Below, in pieces: positions 6,668 through 13,342 of a DNA stretch of 19,048 bases. Position numbers and translations under genes: made by a program. Under the pieces are notes generated by a model, which had not been told where the DNA came from, searched no databases, and worked only from the letters and a program-made list of their open reading frames with translations. Every line of letters begins with the position of its first letter. Within the stretch, counting starts at the first letter, position 1. Source of the stretch: Oscillospiraceae bacterium (lineage in GTDB: Bacteria; Bacillota; Clostridia; Oscillospirales; Acutalibacteraceae); NCBI GenBank assembly GCA_031273775.1, contig JAISRF010000221.1:1-19048 (forward strand), in the 5' to 3' direction.

Positions 6668-8422
6668 TTGAGTAAAGCCTTATTTTCCGGCAATGAAGCG
6701 GTTGCCCGCGGTCTGTTTGAGACCGGAGTGAGTGTGGTGTCCAGTTATCCCGGTACTCCAAGCACGGAAATTACCGAATCCGCCGCCGGATATGCCGAAA
6801 TGTACAGCGAATGGGCGCCCAACGAAAAGGTTGCCGTGGAGGTGGCGCTGGGCGCGTCAATCGGAGGTGCGCGGGCGTTTGCGGGGATGAAGCATGTGGG
6901 ACTCAACGTTGCCGCGGATCCGCTGTTCACGGCGAGCTACACCGGCGTAAACGCGGGGTTGGTGATTGCCGTGGCGGACGATCAGGGGCTTCACTCTTCC
7001 CAAAACGAACAGGATTCCCGCCACTGGGCGCGCTCTGCCAAGCTTCCCATGCTGGAACCCGCCGATTCCGCCGAATGCCTTGCGTTCACAAAATTCGCTT
7101 ATGAACTTTCCGAGGAATACGACACACCGGTACTTCTCCGGCTTTCCACCCGCGTTTCCCATTCCCGCAGTCTCGTGACCGCGGGGGAGCGGGCGGATAT
7201 ACCGCTGAAACCATATGAGAAAAACCCACGCAAATACGTTATGATGCCCGCTATGGCCAAGGAACGCCACGAATTTGTGGAAGCCCGGACGCTGCGCCTT
7301 GCCGAACTTGCGGAGCGTACCCCGCTGAATACAACCGAAGAAAACGTGAACGCGAAAATCGGCGTCATTACGGCGGGAATCGCTTATCAATACGCCAAAG
7401 AAGCGCTTGGCAATAATGCTTCTTACCTTAAATTAGGGATGATAGCTCCCCTGCCGGAAAAGGTAATCCGCGACTTTGCCGCGCGGTTCCGGCGAGTCGT
7501 GGTGATTGAGGAGCTGGACGGTGTGATTGAAACTCACTGCAAAGCGCTGGGGATTCCGGTCATCGGCAAGGAACTTTTCGGATACACCGGTGAATATTCC
7601 GCTGGGCTGATTAAAGAAAAGCTGTTGGGGGAAAAGCCTGTAACGCGGGAGTATCCGGAGCAAACGCCGCCGCGCCCTCCGGTGCTTTGCCCCGGGTGCC
7701 CGCACCGCGGCGTGTTTTACGTGCTGAATAAATTAAAGCTCACCGTCATGGGCGATATCGGGTGCTATACACTGGGCGCTTTGGCACCCCTTTCCGCGCT
7801 TGACGTCTGCGTGTGCATGGGCGCTTCGGTTTCGTCGCTCCACGGCATTAACACCGCCCGCGGCGCGGATTTCGCCAAATCCGCCATTGCCGTGTTGGGT
7901 GATTCCACGTTTATTCACTCCGGCATTACCGGCATCATCGACATTGCGTATAACAAAGGCGTTTCCACCGTGATGGTCCTTGATAATTCCATCACGGGCA
8001 TGACGGGGCACCAGCAAAACCCGACTACCGGCCTGACCATCAAGGGTGACCCGACTTCATCCGTCAATTTGGAGCTGTTGGCCCGTGCCTGCGGATTTAA
8101 CCGGGTGCGGGTGATTGACCCGTTTGATTTATCAGGCGCGGAATCGGTTCTCAAAGAAGAATTGCAAGTGCGGGAACCGTCGTTTATTATCGCCAGGCGC
8201 CCCTGCGCGTTGCTTAAAACTGTCAAAAGCAATCCGCCTGTTTTTTGTGATGAAAATGCCTGCACCGGCTGTAAAATGTGCATGAAAGCAGGCTGTCCCG
8301 CTATTTCGATGAAGAAGACCGCCGGCAAAAGCAAGGCGCAAATCGACAAAACCCTCTGCACAGGTTGCGGAGTTTGCGAAAAAATCTGCCGGTTTAAGGC
8401 GCTTATGGCAATTGATAGTTGA
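6668..8422 (+). CDS. iorA: Indolepyruvate:ferredoxin oxidoreductase, alpha subunit
   Basis: This is the large subunit of the arylpyruvate oxidoreductase, which decarboxylates indolepyruvate, phenylpyruvate or similar 2-oxoacids to the aryl-acetyl-CoA while reducing ferredoxin. In order: an N-terminal pyrimidine-binding domain (SSYPGTPSTEI, NEKVAVEVALGAS), a CPGCPHRG motif mid-protein, and the TPP diphosphate-binding domain (GDIGCYTLG, then LGDSTFIHSGITG and DNSITGMTGHQQNP). At the C terminus is a two-cluster ferredoxin domain with cysteines 532/535/538/543 and 564/567/570/574. The 584-residue length is normal. The start is TTG at 6668. No better start is nearby, the N terminus then matches the family, and AAGGAG lies 11 nt upstream, a slightly long spacing. 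The second cluster ends CR where CP is common. Cytoplasmic; works with IorB just downstream. Confidence 0.95.
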   Translation: MSKALFSGNEAVARGLFETGVSVVSSYPGTPSTEITESAAGYAEMYSEWAPNEKVAVEVALGASIGGARAFAGMKHVGLNVAADPLFTASYTGVNAGLVIAVADDQGLHSSQNEQDSRHWARSAKLPMLEPADSAECLAFTKFAYELSEEYDTPVLLRLSTRVSHSRSLVTAGERADIPLKPYEKNPRKYVMMPAMAKERHEFVEARTLRLAELAERTPLNTTEENVNAKIGVITAGIAYQYAKEALGNNASYLKLGMIAPLPEKVIRDFAARFRRVVVIEELDGVIETHCKALGIPVIGKELFGYTGEYSAGLIKEKLLGEKPVTREYPEQTPPRPPVLCPGCPHRGVFYVLNKLKLTVMGDIGCYTLGALAPLSALDVCVCMGASVSSLHGINTARGADFAKSAIAVLGDSTFIHSGITGIIDIAYNKGVSTVMVLDNSITGMTGHQQNPTTGLTIKGDPTSSVNLELLARACGFNRVRVIDPFDLSGAESVLKEELQVREPSFIIARRPCALLKTVKSNPPVFCDENACTGCKMCMKAGCPAISMKKTAGKSKAQIDKTLCTGCGVCEKICRFKALMAIDS

Positions 8423-8480
8423 TTTCCGCGGGTAGAATCTTACATTATTTATTTGCTATTTTGTTTTTGAGAGGTAACTT

Positions 8481-9053
8481 ATGAATATTATGATTGTGGG
8501 TGTGGGCGGCCAGGGGACATTGCTCTGTTCGCGGTTGTTGGGTGAAGCCTTTGTTGCCATGGGGCGGGAAGTGAAAGTGAGCGAAGTTCACGGCATGTCC
8601 CAGCGTGGGGGCAGTGTGGTGACTTATGTAAAATGTGGTGACGAAGTGTTTTCTCCGCTTGTGGAGCGAGGCGAGGCAGACTTGATTCTCGCTTTCGAGC
8701 AGCTGGAAGCGGCACGGTGGCTACCGTACCTTTCACCCGGCGGTCGGATGCTGGTAAACACGCAGATAATCAATCCCATGCCGGTTATCACGGGGGCGGC
8801 ACAGTACCCGGAGGGAATTTTAGACTGGCTGACAGCCAATGTGCCGGGTTCGGTCACGTTGGACGCGTTGAAACTGGCGGAAGAAGCGGGTTCGCCAAGG
8901 GCGGTGAACACTGTGTTGGTGGGCGCAATGGTTGCGGTTTTGAACCTGCCGAAAGATGTGTTTGAAACAGCGCTGGAAAAAACCGTGCCGCCAAAATTTT
9001 TGAAGCTGAACAAAATTGCGTTTGAAAAGGGCTTCGCGGCAGTGAGCCGTTGA
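8481..9053 (+). CDS. iorB: Indolepyruvate:ferredoxin oxidoreductase, beta subunit
   Basis: This is the small (gamma-domain type) subunit of the IorAB complex, 190 residues. It shows the N-terminal GVGGQGTLL nucleotide/CoA-binding turn, the conserved EVHGMSQRGGSV loop that identifies IorB/KorC-type subunits, and FEQLEAARWLPYL. The ATG follows GAGAGGT at good spacing. It lies 58 bp after iorA with no terminator between, so the two subunits should be made from one transcript. With PaaK next in line it forms a route from transaminated Trp/Phe/Tyr to aryl-acetates with gain of reduced ferredoxin. Confidence 0.95.
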   Translation: MNIMIVGVGGQGTLLCSRLLGEAFVAMGREVKVSEVHGMSQRGGSVVTYVKCGDEVFSPLVERGEADLILAFEQLEAARWLPYLSPGGRMLVNTQIINPMPVITGAAQYPEGILDWLTANVPGSVTLDALKLAEEAGSPRAVNTVLVGAMVAVLNLPKDVFETALEKTVPPKFLKLNKIAFEKGFAAVSR

Positions 9054-9152
9054 AGAGGCGGCGTTAGAGTTTATTCTTTCTCTGTATTTCGCGTTTAAAA
9101 ATTAGAATAACCGTCAACGCTCAATTCTCCACTAAGAAAGAGGTCATTTACC

Positions 9153-10457
9153 GTGCCAACCTACTTCAATGTCTCTGCTGAAACCGCAGACCGGGAAACT
9201 TTGTTCCAAATACAGTCGGAAAAGCTTCGCAAAATCGTAAAAATCAACTATGAAAACGTGGACTTTTACCGAAAAAAATTCGATGAGATGGGTTTGCTTC
9301 CCGGTGACATCAACACAATCGACGACCTTGTGAAGTTGCCGTTTACCACTAAAACCGACCTGCGGGACAATTACCCCTACGACCTGTTCGCCGTCCCGAA
9401 AGAGGAGTTAATCCGCATTCACGCGTCCTCCGGTACCACCGGTAAGCAGACGGTGGTGGGCTACACCCGCGCCGACATTGACGCGTGGGCGGAAGGTTGC
9501 GCGCGCGCGTTGGCGGCAGCGGGCGGATCAAAATCCGATTACGTTCACGTTTCATACGGCTATGGACTGTTTACGGGTGGGTTGGGTCTGCATTACGGCG
9601 CGGAGAAGCTGGGCGCGGCCGCCATACCCGTTTCCTCCGGCAACACCAAACGCCAGGTGCAGATTATGCGGGATTTCCACTCTGACATTTTATGCTGCAC
9701 TCCGTCATATGCTATGTTTATAGGCGAAACCGCGAGGGATATGGGAATTGATACAAGCAAGCTTCCGCTTCGCGCCGGCGTGTTCGGCGCGGAGGCGTGG
9801 AGCGAGAACATGCGCGCGAAAATAGAGGAAATCCTCAATATTAAAGCGTACGATATTTATGGGCTTTCCGAGATTGCGGGGCCCGGCGTGTCTTACGAAT
9901 GCGCTGAGCAAACCGGCATGCACGTCTGCGAAGATTATTTTTACCCTGAAGTCATAGATCCGGACACCGGGAAACAGCTTCCAGACGGCGAATATGGGGA
10001 ACTGGTGTTCACCTGCATCGGCAAAGAAGCGTTGCCGTTGGTTCGTTACCGCACACGTGACATTTGCGCGCTTTCCCACGCGAAATGCTCCTGCGGGCGC
10101 ACGCTGGTTAAAATGAGCAAGACCCGCGGTCGTACCGACGATATGCTCATCATCCGCGGGGTAAATGTGTTCCCGTCGCAGGTGGAACACGTTTTGCTGG
10201 AACTTGGCATGGAACCGAATTACCAGATTGTGGTAGACAGAATTGACAGTCTGGATACCATGTCCGTGCACGTGGAGATAAACGAGCGCAACTTTTCCGA
10301 CGAAGTCCGCCGTGTGGAGGAGTATGAGCGCACACTGAAAAGCGCTCTGCTTTCCACGCTTAACGTGTCGGTGACGGTGAAAATGGTGGAACCGAAGTCA
10401 ATTGCGCGCAGCGAAGGAAAAGCAAAACGGGTGATTGATAATAGAATTGATAATTGA
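9153..10457 (+). CDS. paaK: Phenylacetate-CoA ligase
   Basis: Adenylate-forming enzyme of 434 residues interconverting an aryl-acetate and its CoA thioester with ATP. Motifs: LPFTTKTDLRDNYPYDLFA early on, the ATP-binding SSGTTGK loop at 92-98, YGLSEIAGPGVSYEC, the hinge-side YRTRDI, and a C-terminal SKTRGRTDDMLIIRGVNVFPSQVE typical of PaaK. GTG at 9153 is the start, with AAAGAGG 9 nt upstream. Placed behind iorAB in a fermenter, it may run toward arylacetate plus ATP, that is, substrate-level energy conservation, or may activate arylacetates for the reverse, reductive synthesis of aromatic amino acids. Sequence cannot decide the direction. Confidence 0.93.
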   Translation: MPTYFNVSAETADRETLFQIQSEKLRKIVKINYENVDFYRKKFDEMGLLPGDINTIDDLVKLPFTTKTDLRDNYPYDLFAVPKEELIRIHASSGTTGKQTVVGYTRADIDAWAEGCARALAAAGGSKSDYVHVSYGYGLFTGGLGLHYGAEKLGAAAIPVSSGNTKRQVQIMRDFHSDILCCTPSYAMFIGETARDMGIDTSKLPLRAGVFGAEAWSENMRAKIEEILNIKAYDIYGLSEIAGPGVSYECAEQTGMHVCEDYFYPEVIDPDTGKQLPDGEYGELVFTCIGKEALPLVRYRTRDICALSHAKCSCGRTLVKMSKTRGRTDDMLIIRGVNVFPSQVEHVLLELGMEPNYQIVVDRIDSLDTMSVHVEINERNFSDEVRRVEEYERTLKSALLSTLNVSVTVKMVEPKSIARSEGKAKRVIDNRIDN

Positions 10458-10497
10458 AAACGCACAATTGAAAATTATTCACACGGGTGGTTTGGCA

Positions 10498-11193
10498 ATG
10501 AAATTATGGTTAACCTTGGGCGTCTTGCTCGGTTCCGCGATTGCTTCATACCTTTTGGGCAGCATTTCTTTTGCGGTAATCCTTTCAAAGGTTCTTAAAA
10601 ATATGGACGTCCGCGCTGTCGGGAGCGGCAACGCGGGTATGACCAATGCCTTCCGCGCGGCGGGGAAAAAGGCAGGGATTCTCACATTTTTGGGCGACTT
10701 TGGCAAAAGCGCCGCCGCTGTCTGCTTAGGGCGGTTTTTGGTTTTCCCGTTTTTAATTAACACGGCAGGGTTACAAATGGACGCTTTGTTTGGTGCTTAT
10801 TTCTGCGGATTATTTTGTATTTTAGGGCACATATACCCACTTTATTTCGGTTTTAGGGGCGGAAAAGGGGTCGTCACGGCGCTGGGCACCTTTTTCCTTA
10901 TTGACTGGAAGATTGCTCTGATTGCACTGGCAATTTTCGCAGTGCTGTTAGGGTTGTTTAAGATGGTGTCGCTGGGTTCTATTGCTGCCGCGTTTTCCCT
11001 ATGGATGCTGACCGCCGTATTTTACCAGGCTGAATTGGCGAATACCGCCGTTTACCAGAAGCCGTTGGCGGTGGTTTGTTCCGCGTTAATAGGCGGCATA
11101 CTGATTGTGAAGCACAAAAGTAATATCAAGCGGATTCTTAATGGCACGGAAAATAAAATCAGCAAAAAGAAAGTCGGCGCAGAGGGTGAGTAA
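10498..11193 (+). CDS. plsY: Glycerol-3-phosphate acyltransferase PlsY
   Basis: Integral membrane enzyme that transfers an acyl group from acyl-phosphate to glycerol-3-phosphate, the first step of phospholipid synthesis. It has 231 residues and about five membrane segments. The three PlsY signature loops are visible: GSGNAGMTNAFR, GDFGKSAAAV and HIYPLYFGFRGGKGVVTALG. ATG at 10498 is preferred. GGGTGG lies 7 nt before it and the protein then opens with the first membrane helix, while an in-frame ATG at 10435 would overlap paaK and add a non-conserved stretch. The C-terminal tail is basic (KHKSNIKR, KISKKK). The 3' end overlaps gpsA, whose product supplies the substrate. Confidence 0.95.
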   Translation: MKLWLTLGVLLGSAIASYLLGSISFAVILSKVLKNMDVRAVGSGNAGMTNAFRAAGKKAGILTFLGDFGKSAAAVCLGRFLVFPFLINTAGLQMDALFGAYFCGLFCILGHIYPLYFGFRGGKGVVTALGTFFLIDWKIALIALAIFAVLLGLFKMVSLGSIAAAFSLWMLTAVFYQAELANTAVYQKPLAVVCSALIGGILIVKHKSNIKRILNGTENKISKKKVGAEGE

Positions 11194-12202
11194 ACTGGCG
11201 AATATTGTGATTCTTGGCTCCGGCGGGTGGGGTACGGCTTTAGCGGTTATGACAGCCAAATCGGGGCATTCTGTCACGCTTTGGTCACCGTTTGAAGAAG
11301 AAATCGCGGAGCTTTCACAAACGCGTGAACACAAAAAGCTCTTGCCTGGGATTATATTGCCGCCGGAAATCGCGCTGACCACCAGTCTTGATATGGCACT
11401 CGGGGCGGAGTTGCTTATTCTGGCGGTTCCGTCATTTGCTGTTCGCCAGACTGCGCGGAGACTCCGGGAGCGGCTGTCTGACGTTACGGTGATTGCCAAT
11501 GTTGCAAAGGGTCTGGAAGAAGGACGCCTGATCCGTTTGTCGGAAGTGATTGAAGAGGAACTTCCCTCGGCGCGTGTGGTGGCGCTCTCCGGCCCCTCCC
11601 ACGCGGAGGAGGTTGCGCGGGGGATCCCGACCTCGGTCGTGTCTTCGTCCCGCCACGGGTCGGCTGCGGAGCTGGTTCAGGACACGCTGATGAACCCGTG
11701 TTTCCGCATATACACCAATCCGGACATTGTGGGCGTGGAGCTGGGCGGCGCGCTGAAAAACGTGATGGCGTTGGCTGCGGGCGTGAGCGACGGGCTTGGT
11801 CTGGGCGACAACACCAAAGCAATGTTGATGACCCGAGGATTAAGTGAGATGGCGCGATTGGGCGTGGCGATGGGCGCGCGGCGTGAAACCTTTGCCGGGC
11901 TTACCGGCGTGGGCGATTTGGTGGTGACCTGTACCTCCATGCACAGCCGCAACCGCAGGTTCGGCATCATGGTGGGGGAGGGTGTGCCCCCAAAAGAAGC
12001 GCTGGAAAGGGTAGGGCAGACGGTGGAAGGCTATAAAGCCACCTTGGCGGCGCATGAGCTGGCAAAACGTAAGGGCATTGAAATGCCGATTACCGAATGT
12101 TGCCACCGGGTTTTGTACGGAGGTTTATCCCCACGCAACGGGATGTACGCGTTGATGACCCGACCAAAAACCCACGAGGTAGAAGAGCACCCGTGGTTTT
12201 AG
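11186..12202 (+). CDS. gpsA: NAD(P)H-dependent glycerol-3-phosphate dehydrogenase
   Basis: Soluble enzyme that reduces dihydroxyacetone phosphate to sn-glycerol-3-phosphate for PlsY. Present are the N-terminal Rossmann turn ILGSGGWGTALA, the VANVAKGLE-like stretch (VIANVAKGLEEG), GPSHAEEV, the catalytic-domain VELGGALKNVMALAAG with its lysine, GDNTKAMLMTRGLSEM, and the signature GLTGVGDLVVTCTSMHSRNRRFG. GTG at 11186 gives the normal short lead into the first strand and an 8-nt overlap with the plsY stop, suggesting translational coupling. An upstream in-frame ATG at 11141 would add 15 basic residues without a ribosome binding site. Length is about 338 residues, usual for GpsA. No convincing terminator follows. 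Confidence 0.95.
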   Translation: MSKLANIVILGSGGWGTALAVMTAKSGHSVTLWSPFEEEIAELSQTREHKKLLPGIILPPEIALTTSLDMALGAELLILAVPSFAVRQTARRLRERLSDVTVIANVAKGLEEGRLIRLSEVIEEELPSARVVALSGPSHAEEVARGIPTSVVSSSRHGSAAELVQDTLMNPCFRIYTNPDIVGVELGGALKNVMALAAGVSDGLGLGDNTKAMLMTRGLSEMARLGVAMGARRETFAGLTGVGDLVVTCTSMHSRNRRFGIMVGEGVPPKEALERVGQTVEGYKATLAAHELAKRKGIEMPITECCHRVLYGGLSPRNGMYALMTRPKTHEVEEHPWF

Positions 12203-12204
12203 CG

Positions 12205-12233
12205 TTGACTTTTGGGTACGTGGAGGATATAAT
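12205..12233 (+). promoter_or_regulatory. Sigma-A type promoter before the broken hydrolase and tRNA-Leu
   Basis: TTGACT (12205-12210), exactly 17 nt, and TATAAT (12228-12233), matching consensus at five and six positions. It starts right after the gpsA stop codon. It now drives a hydrolase pseudogene and may read on into the tRNA-Leu gene. Confidence 0.75.
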
Positions 12234-12269
12234 ATTATTAGTTAAGAGTTAAGAGTTGAAGGTACGGAC

Positions 12270-12651
12270 GTGATACAATTGGCAAAGCCGCTTGTTGTTT
12301 TTATACATGGCTTTTTGGGGCGTCCACAGCAGTTTGACCGCCTTGCGGCATTTGTGGCTGATCAAGGTTACCGTACCGAAACCGTTCTGCTGCACGGACA
12401 CGGCGGTGGTGGGCTTGCGTTCGCAAAATCTACCGCTTGGGCTTGGGAAATCGGATTTGCGCGAGAACTGGAAAAACTGGATTGCCCGGAAGGACTGATT
12501 CTGGTGGGGCATTCTATCGGCGGATTGCTTTCACTGTGCGCCTCGGCGGAACGAAAACTTGGTTTTAGAGCATTCGCTCCACGCGTATTACACGCCGGAG
12601 GAGCAAACCAAAATCAGCAAAAAAATTCTTGAGTTTTTTTCTTCTTTATAA
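12270..12651 (+). pseudogene. Alpha/beta hydrolase, internally deleted and frameshifted
   Basis: From a GTG at 12270 (GAAGG upstream) the frame reads like the first half of an alpha/beta hydrolase: VVFIHGFLG oxyanion segment, LLHGHGG, and the nucleophile elbow VGHSIGGLLSL. After LCASAERK the frame stops making family sense and ends at 12632. In the next frame the sequence continues NLVLEHSLHAYYTPEEQTKI and SKKILEFF to a TAA at 12649-12651, which is the usual C-terminal end with the catalytic His (EHSLHAYYTPEE). About 100 residues in between, including the lid and the catalytic Asp, are missing, and the junction near 12548 also changes frame. A single deletion explains both. The gene is dead unless the shortened frame has a new role. 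Confidence 0.8.
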
Positions 12652-12663
12652 CAAAGTAAATAT

Positions 12664-12700
12664 GCGGACGTGGCGGAATTGGTATACGCGCTGGTCTTCG
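12664..12700 (+). pseudogene. tRNA-Leu 5' fragment
   Basis: The sequence GCGGACGTGGCGGAATTGG followed by TATACGCGCT is the acceptor 5' strand and D-arm of a clostridial tRNA-Leu, close to the intact gene 118 nt downstream (identical TGGCGGAATTGG core). No anticodon arm, T-arm or matching 3' acceptor strand (CGTCCGC) follows before 12780, so only the 5' part survives. Its end is approximate. Confidence 0.6.
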
Positions 12701-12781
12701 CTGTGGCTACCTCGGTGTAAAAAAGAAAACTTCAATTTAATTAGGATAATTTCGGGTGAGAAATTGCTCGTTTTTATAAAT

Positions 12782-12866
12782 GCGGGTATGGCGGAATTGG
12801 CAGACGTGCAAGATTTAGGATCTTGTGTCGAGAGACGTGCAGGTTCGACCCCTGTTACCCGCACCA
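12782..12866 (+). tRNA. tRNA-Leu (anticodon TAG)
   Basis: The acceptor strands GCGGGTA (12782-12788) and TACCCGC (12856-12862) pair perfectly, followed by discriminator A and an encoded CCA (12864-12866). The anticodon stem CAAGA/TCTTG closes a TTTAGGA loop, giving anticodon TAG for CUA and other CUN leucine codons. The long variable arm expected of tRNA-Leu and the T-loop GGTTCGACCCC are present. It is the last chromosomal-type gene before the mobile and defence genes, a typical place for element integration. Confidence 0.95.
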
Positions 12867-12869
12867 CGC

Positions 12870-12927
12870 GCACAAAATCCGAACCGTTCAACTATCTTTA
12901 TGATAGGGGAATCGTTCGGATTTGTGC
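12870..12927. repeat. Large inverted repeat downstream of tRNA-Leu
   Basis: Outer arms GCACAAAATCCGAAC (12870-12884) and GTTCGGATTTGTGC (12914-12927) pair over 14 bp with one bulged A. Inside them CTATC (12892-12896) and GATAG (12902-12906) form a second stem with a TTTAT loop. It begins 4 nt after the tRNA CCA. No T-run follows, so it is not a textbook terminator. It may end the tRNA transcript, guide processing, or mark the boundary of the inserted element. Confidence 0.6.
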
Positions 12928-12967
12928 TATATTTCGACTATCCCAACTTAAGTTTGAAGAAGAACAA

Positions 12968-12996
12968 GGCGGGGAAGAAATAATATTCTCTCCGCC
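12968..12996. repeat. Imperfect hairpin between tRNA-Leu and the mob operon
   Basis: GGCGGGGAAGAA (12968-12979) can pair imperfectly with TTCTCTCCGCC (12986-12996). It lies downstream of the converging minus-strand mob operon and may contribute to its termination. Confidence 0.3.
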
Positions 12997-13010
12997 CTGC
13001 GATATGTATG

Positions 13011-13041
13011 CAGAGCGGCGGGGTCTGGGCTTGCCGCTCTG
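13011..13041 (-). terminator. Probable terminator of the mob operon
   Basis: A perfect 9-bp stem, CAGAGCGGC (13011-13019) with GCCGCTCTG (13033-13041), lies 20 bp beyond the stop of the small mob-operon protein. No strong T-run follows on the minus strand; on the plus strand the stem is followed by a moderately T-rich stretch, so it may act in both directions or by stalling. Confidence 0.45.
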
Positions 13042-13060
13042 TTGGATTTCGATTTTAGGG

Positions 13061-13342
13061 TTATGCCGACTTGCTTTTCGCCTGTTGCGCTTCGCACCAT
13101 TCGGCAAACTCCGTGCGTCCCGCTTCGGTATCGAAGTAGGCTCTGATTGCCGGTAGAATACATCGGGCGAAAGCGTCGATTTCGTGCTTCGGCGGGTTAT
13201 AGTCACTTTTCGGCAAAGGCTTTTTTGCCGATTTGGAGACTGCCCTTACCGGATAATATCCTGTAACTTTTACCTGCCACCGTGATCTGGAATGAATATC
13301 TTGCATAGATTCTCCGCCCCCTATTCTGTTTTCAAGGTTCAT
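13061..13342 (-). CDS. Small conserved mobile-element protein (partner of MobV)
   Basis: The product has 93 residues, rich in charged residues, without membrane segments or a recognised catalytic motif. The N-terminal third is basic (RSRWQVKVTGYYPVRAVSKSAKKPLPKSDY). The rest looks helical and acidic/aromatic (YNPPKHEIDAFARCILPAIRAYFDTEAGRTEFAEWCEAQQAK). Its ATG overlaps the relaxase TGA by 4 nt (ATGA), so translation is coupled. Small proteins of this kind follow MobV relaxase genes in clostridial elements, with unknown function. Roles as a relaxosome accessory factor or element-borne regulator are possible, but nothing in the sequence proves either. Confidence 0.7.
   Translation of the reverse strand: MNLENRIGGGESMQDIHSRSRWQVKVTGYYPVRAVSKSAKKPLPKSDYNPPKHEIDAFARCILPAIRAYFDTEAGRTEFAEWCEAQQAKSKSA

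Noticed and set aside
6857..7390. A 177-codon minus-strand open frame
   Set aside because: Antisense to iorA, which is full length with all motifs.
12240..12262. GTTAAGA repeated in tandem (two exact copies and a near third) before the broken hydrolase
   Set aside because: Too short to call a repeat array; may be slippage in the leader.
12841..12866. tRNA-Leu 3' end as a left attachment site
   Set aside because: Positionally attractive, but no integrase and no second copy are visible inside the window, so it is raised only as a hypothesis.
12629..13156. A 175-codon plus-strand open frame
   Set aside because: It spans the tRNA fragment, the intact tRNA-Leu and the inverted repeat, so the frame is accidental.
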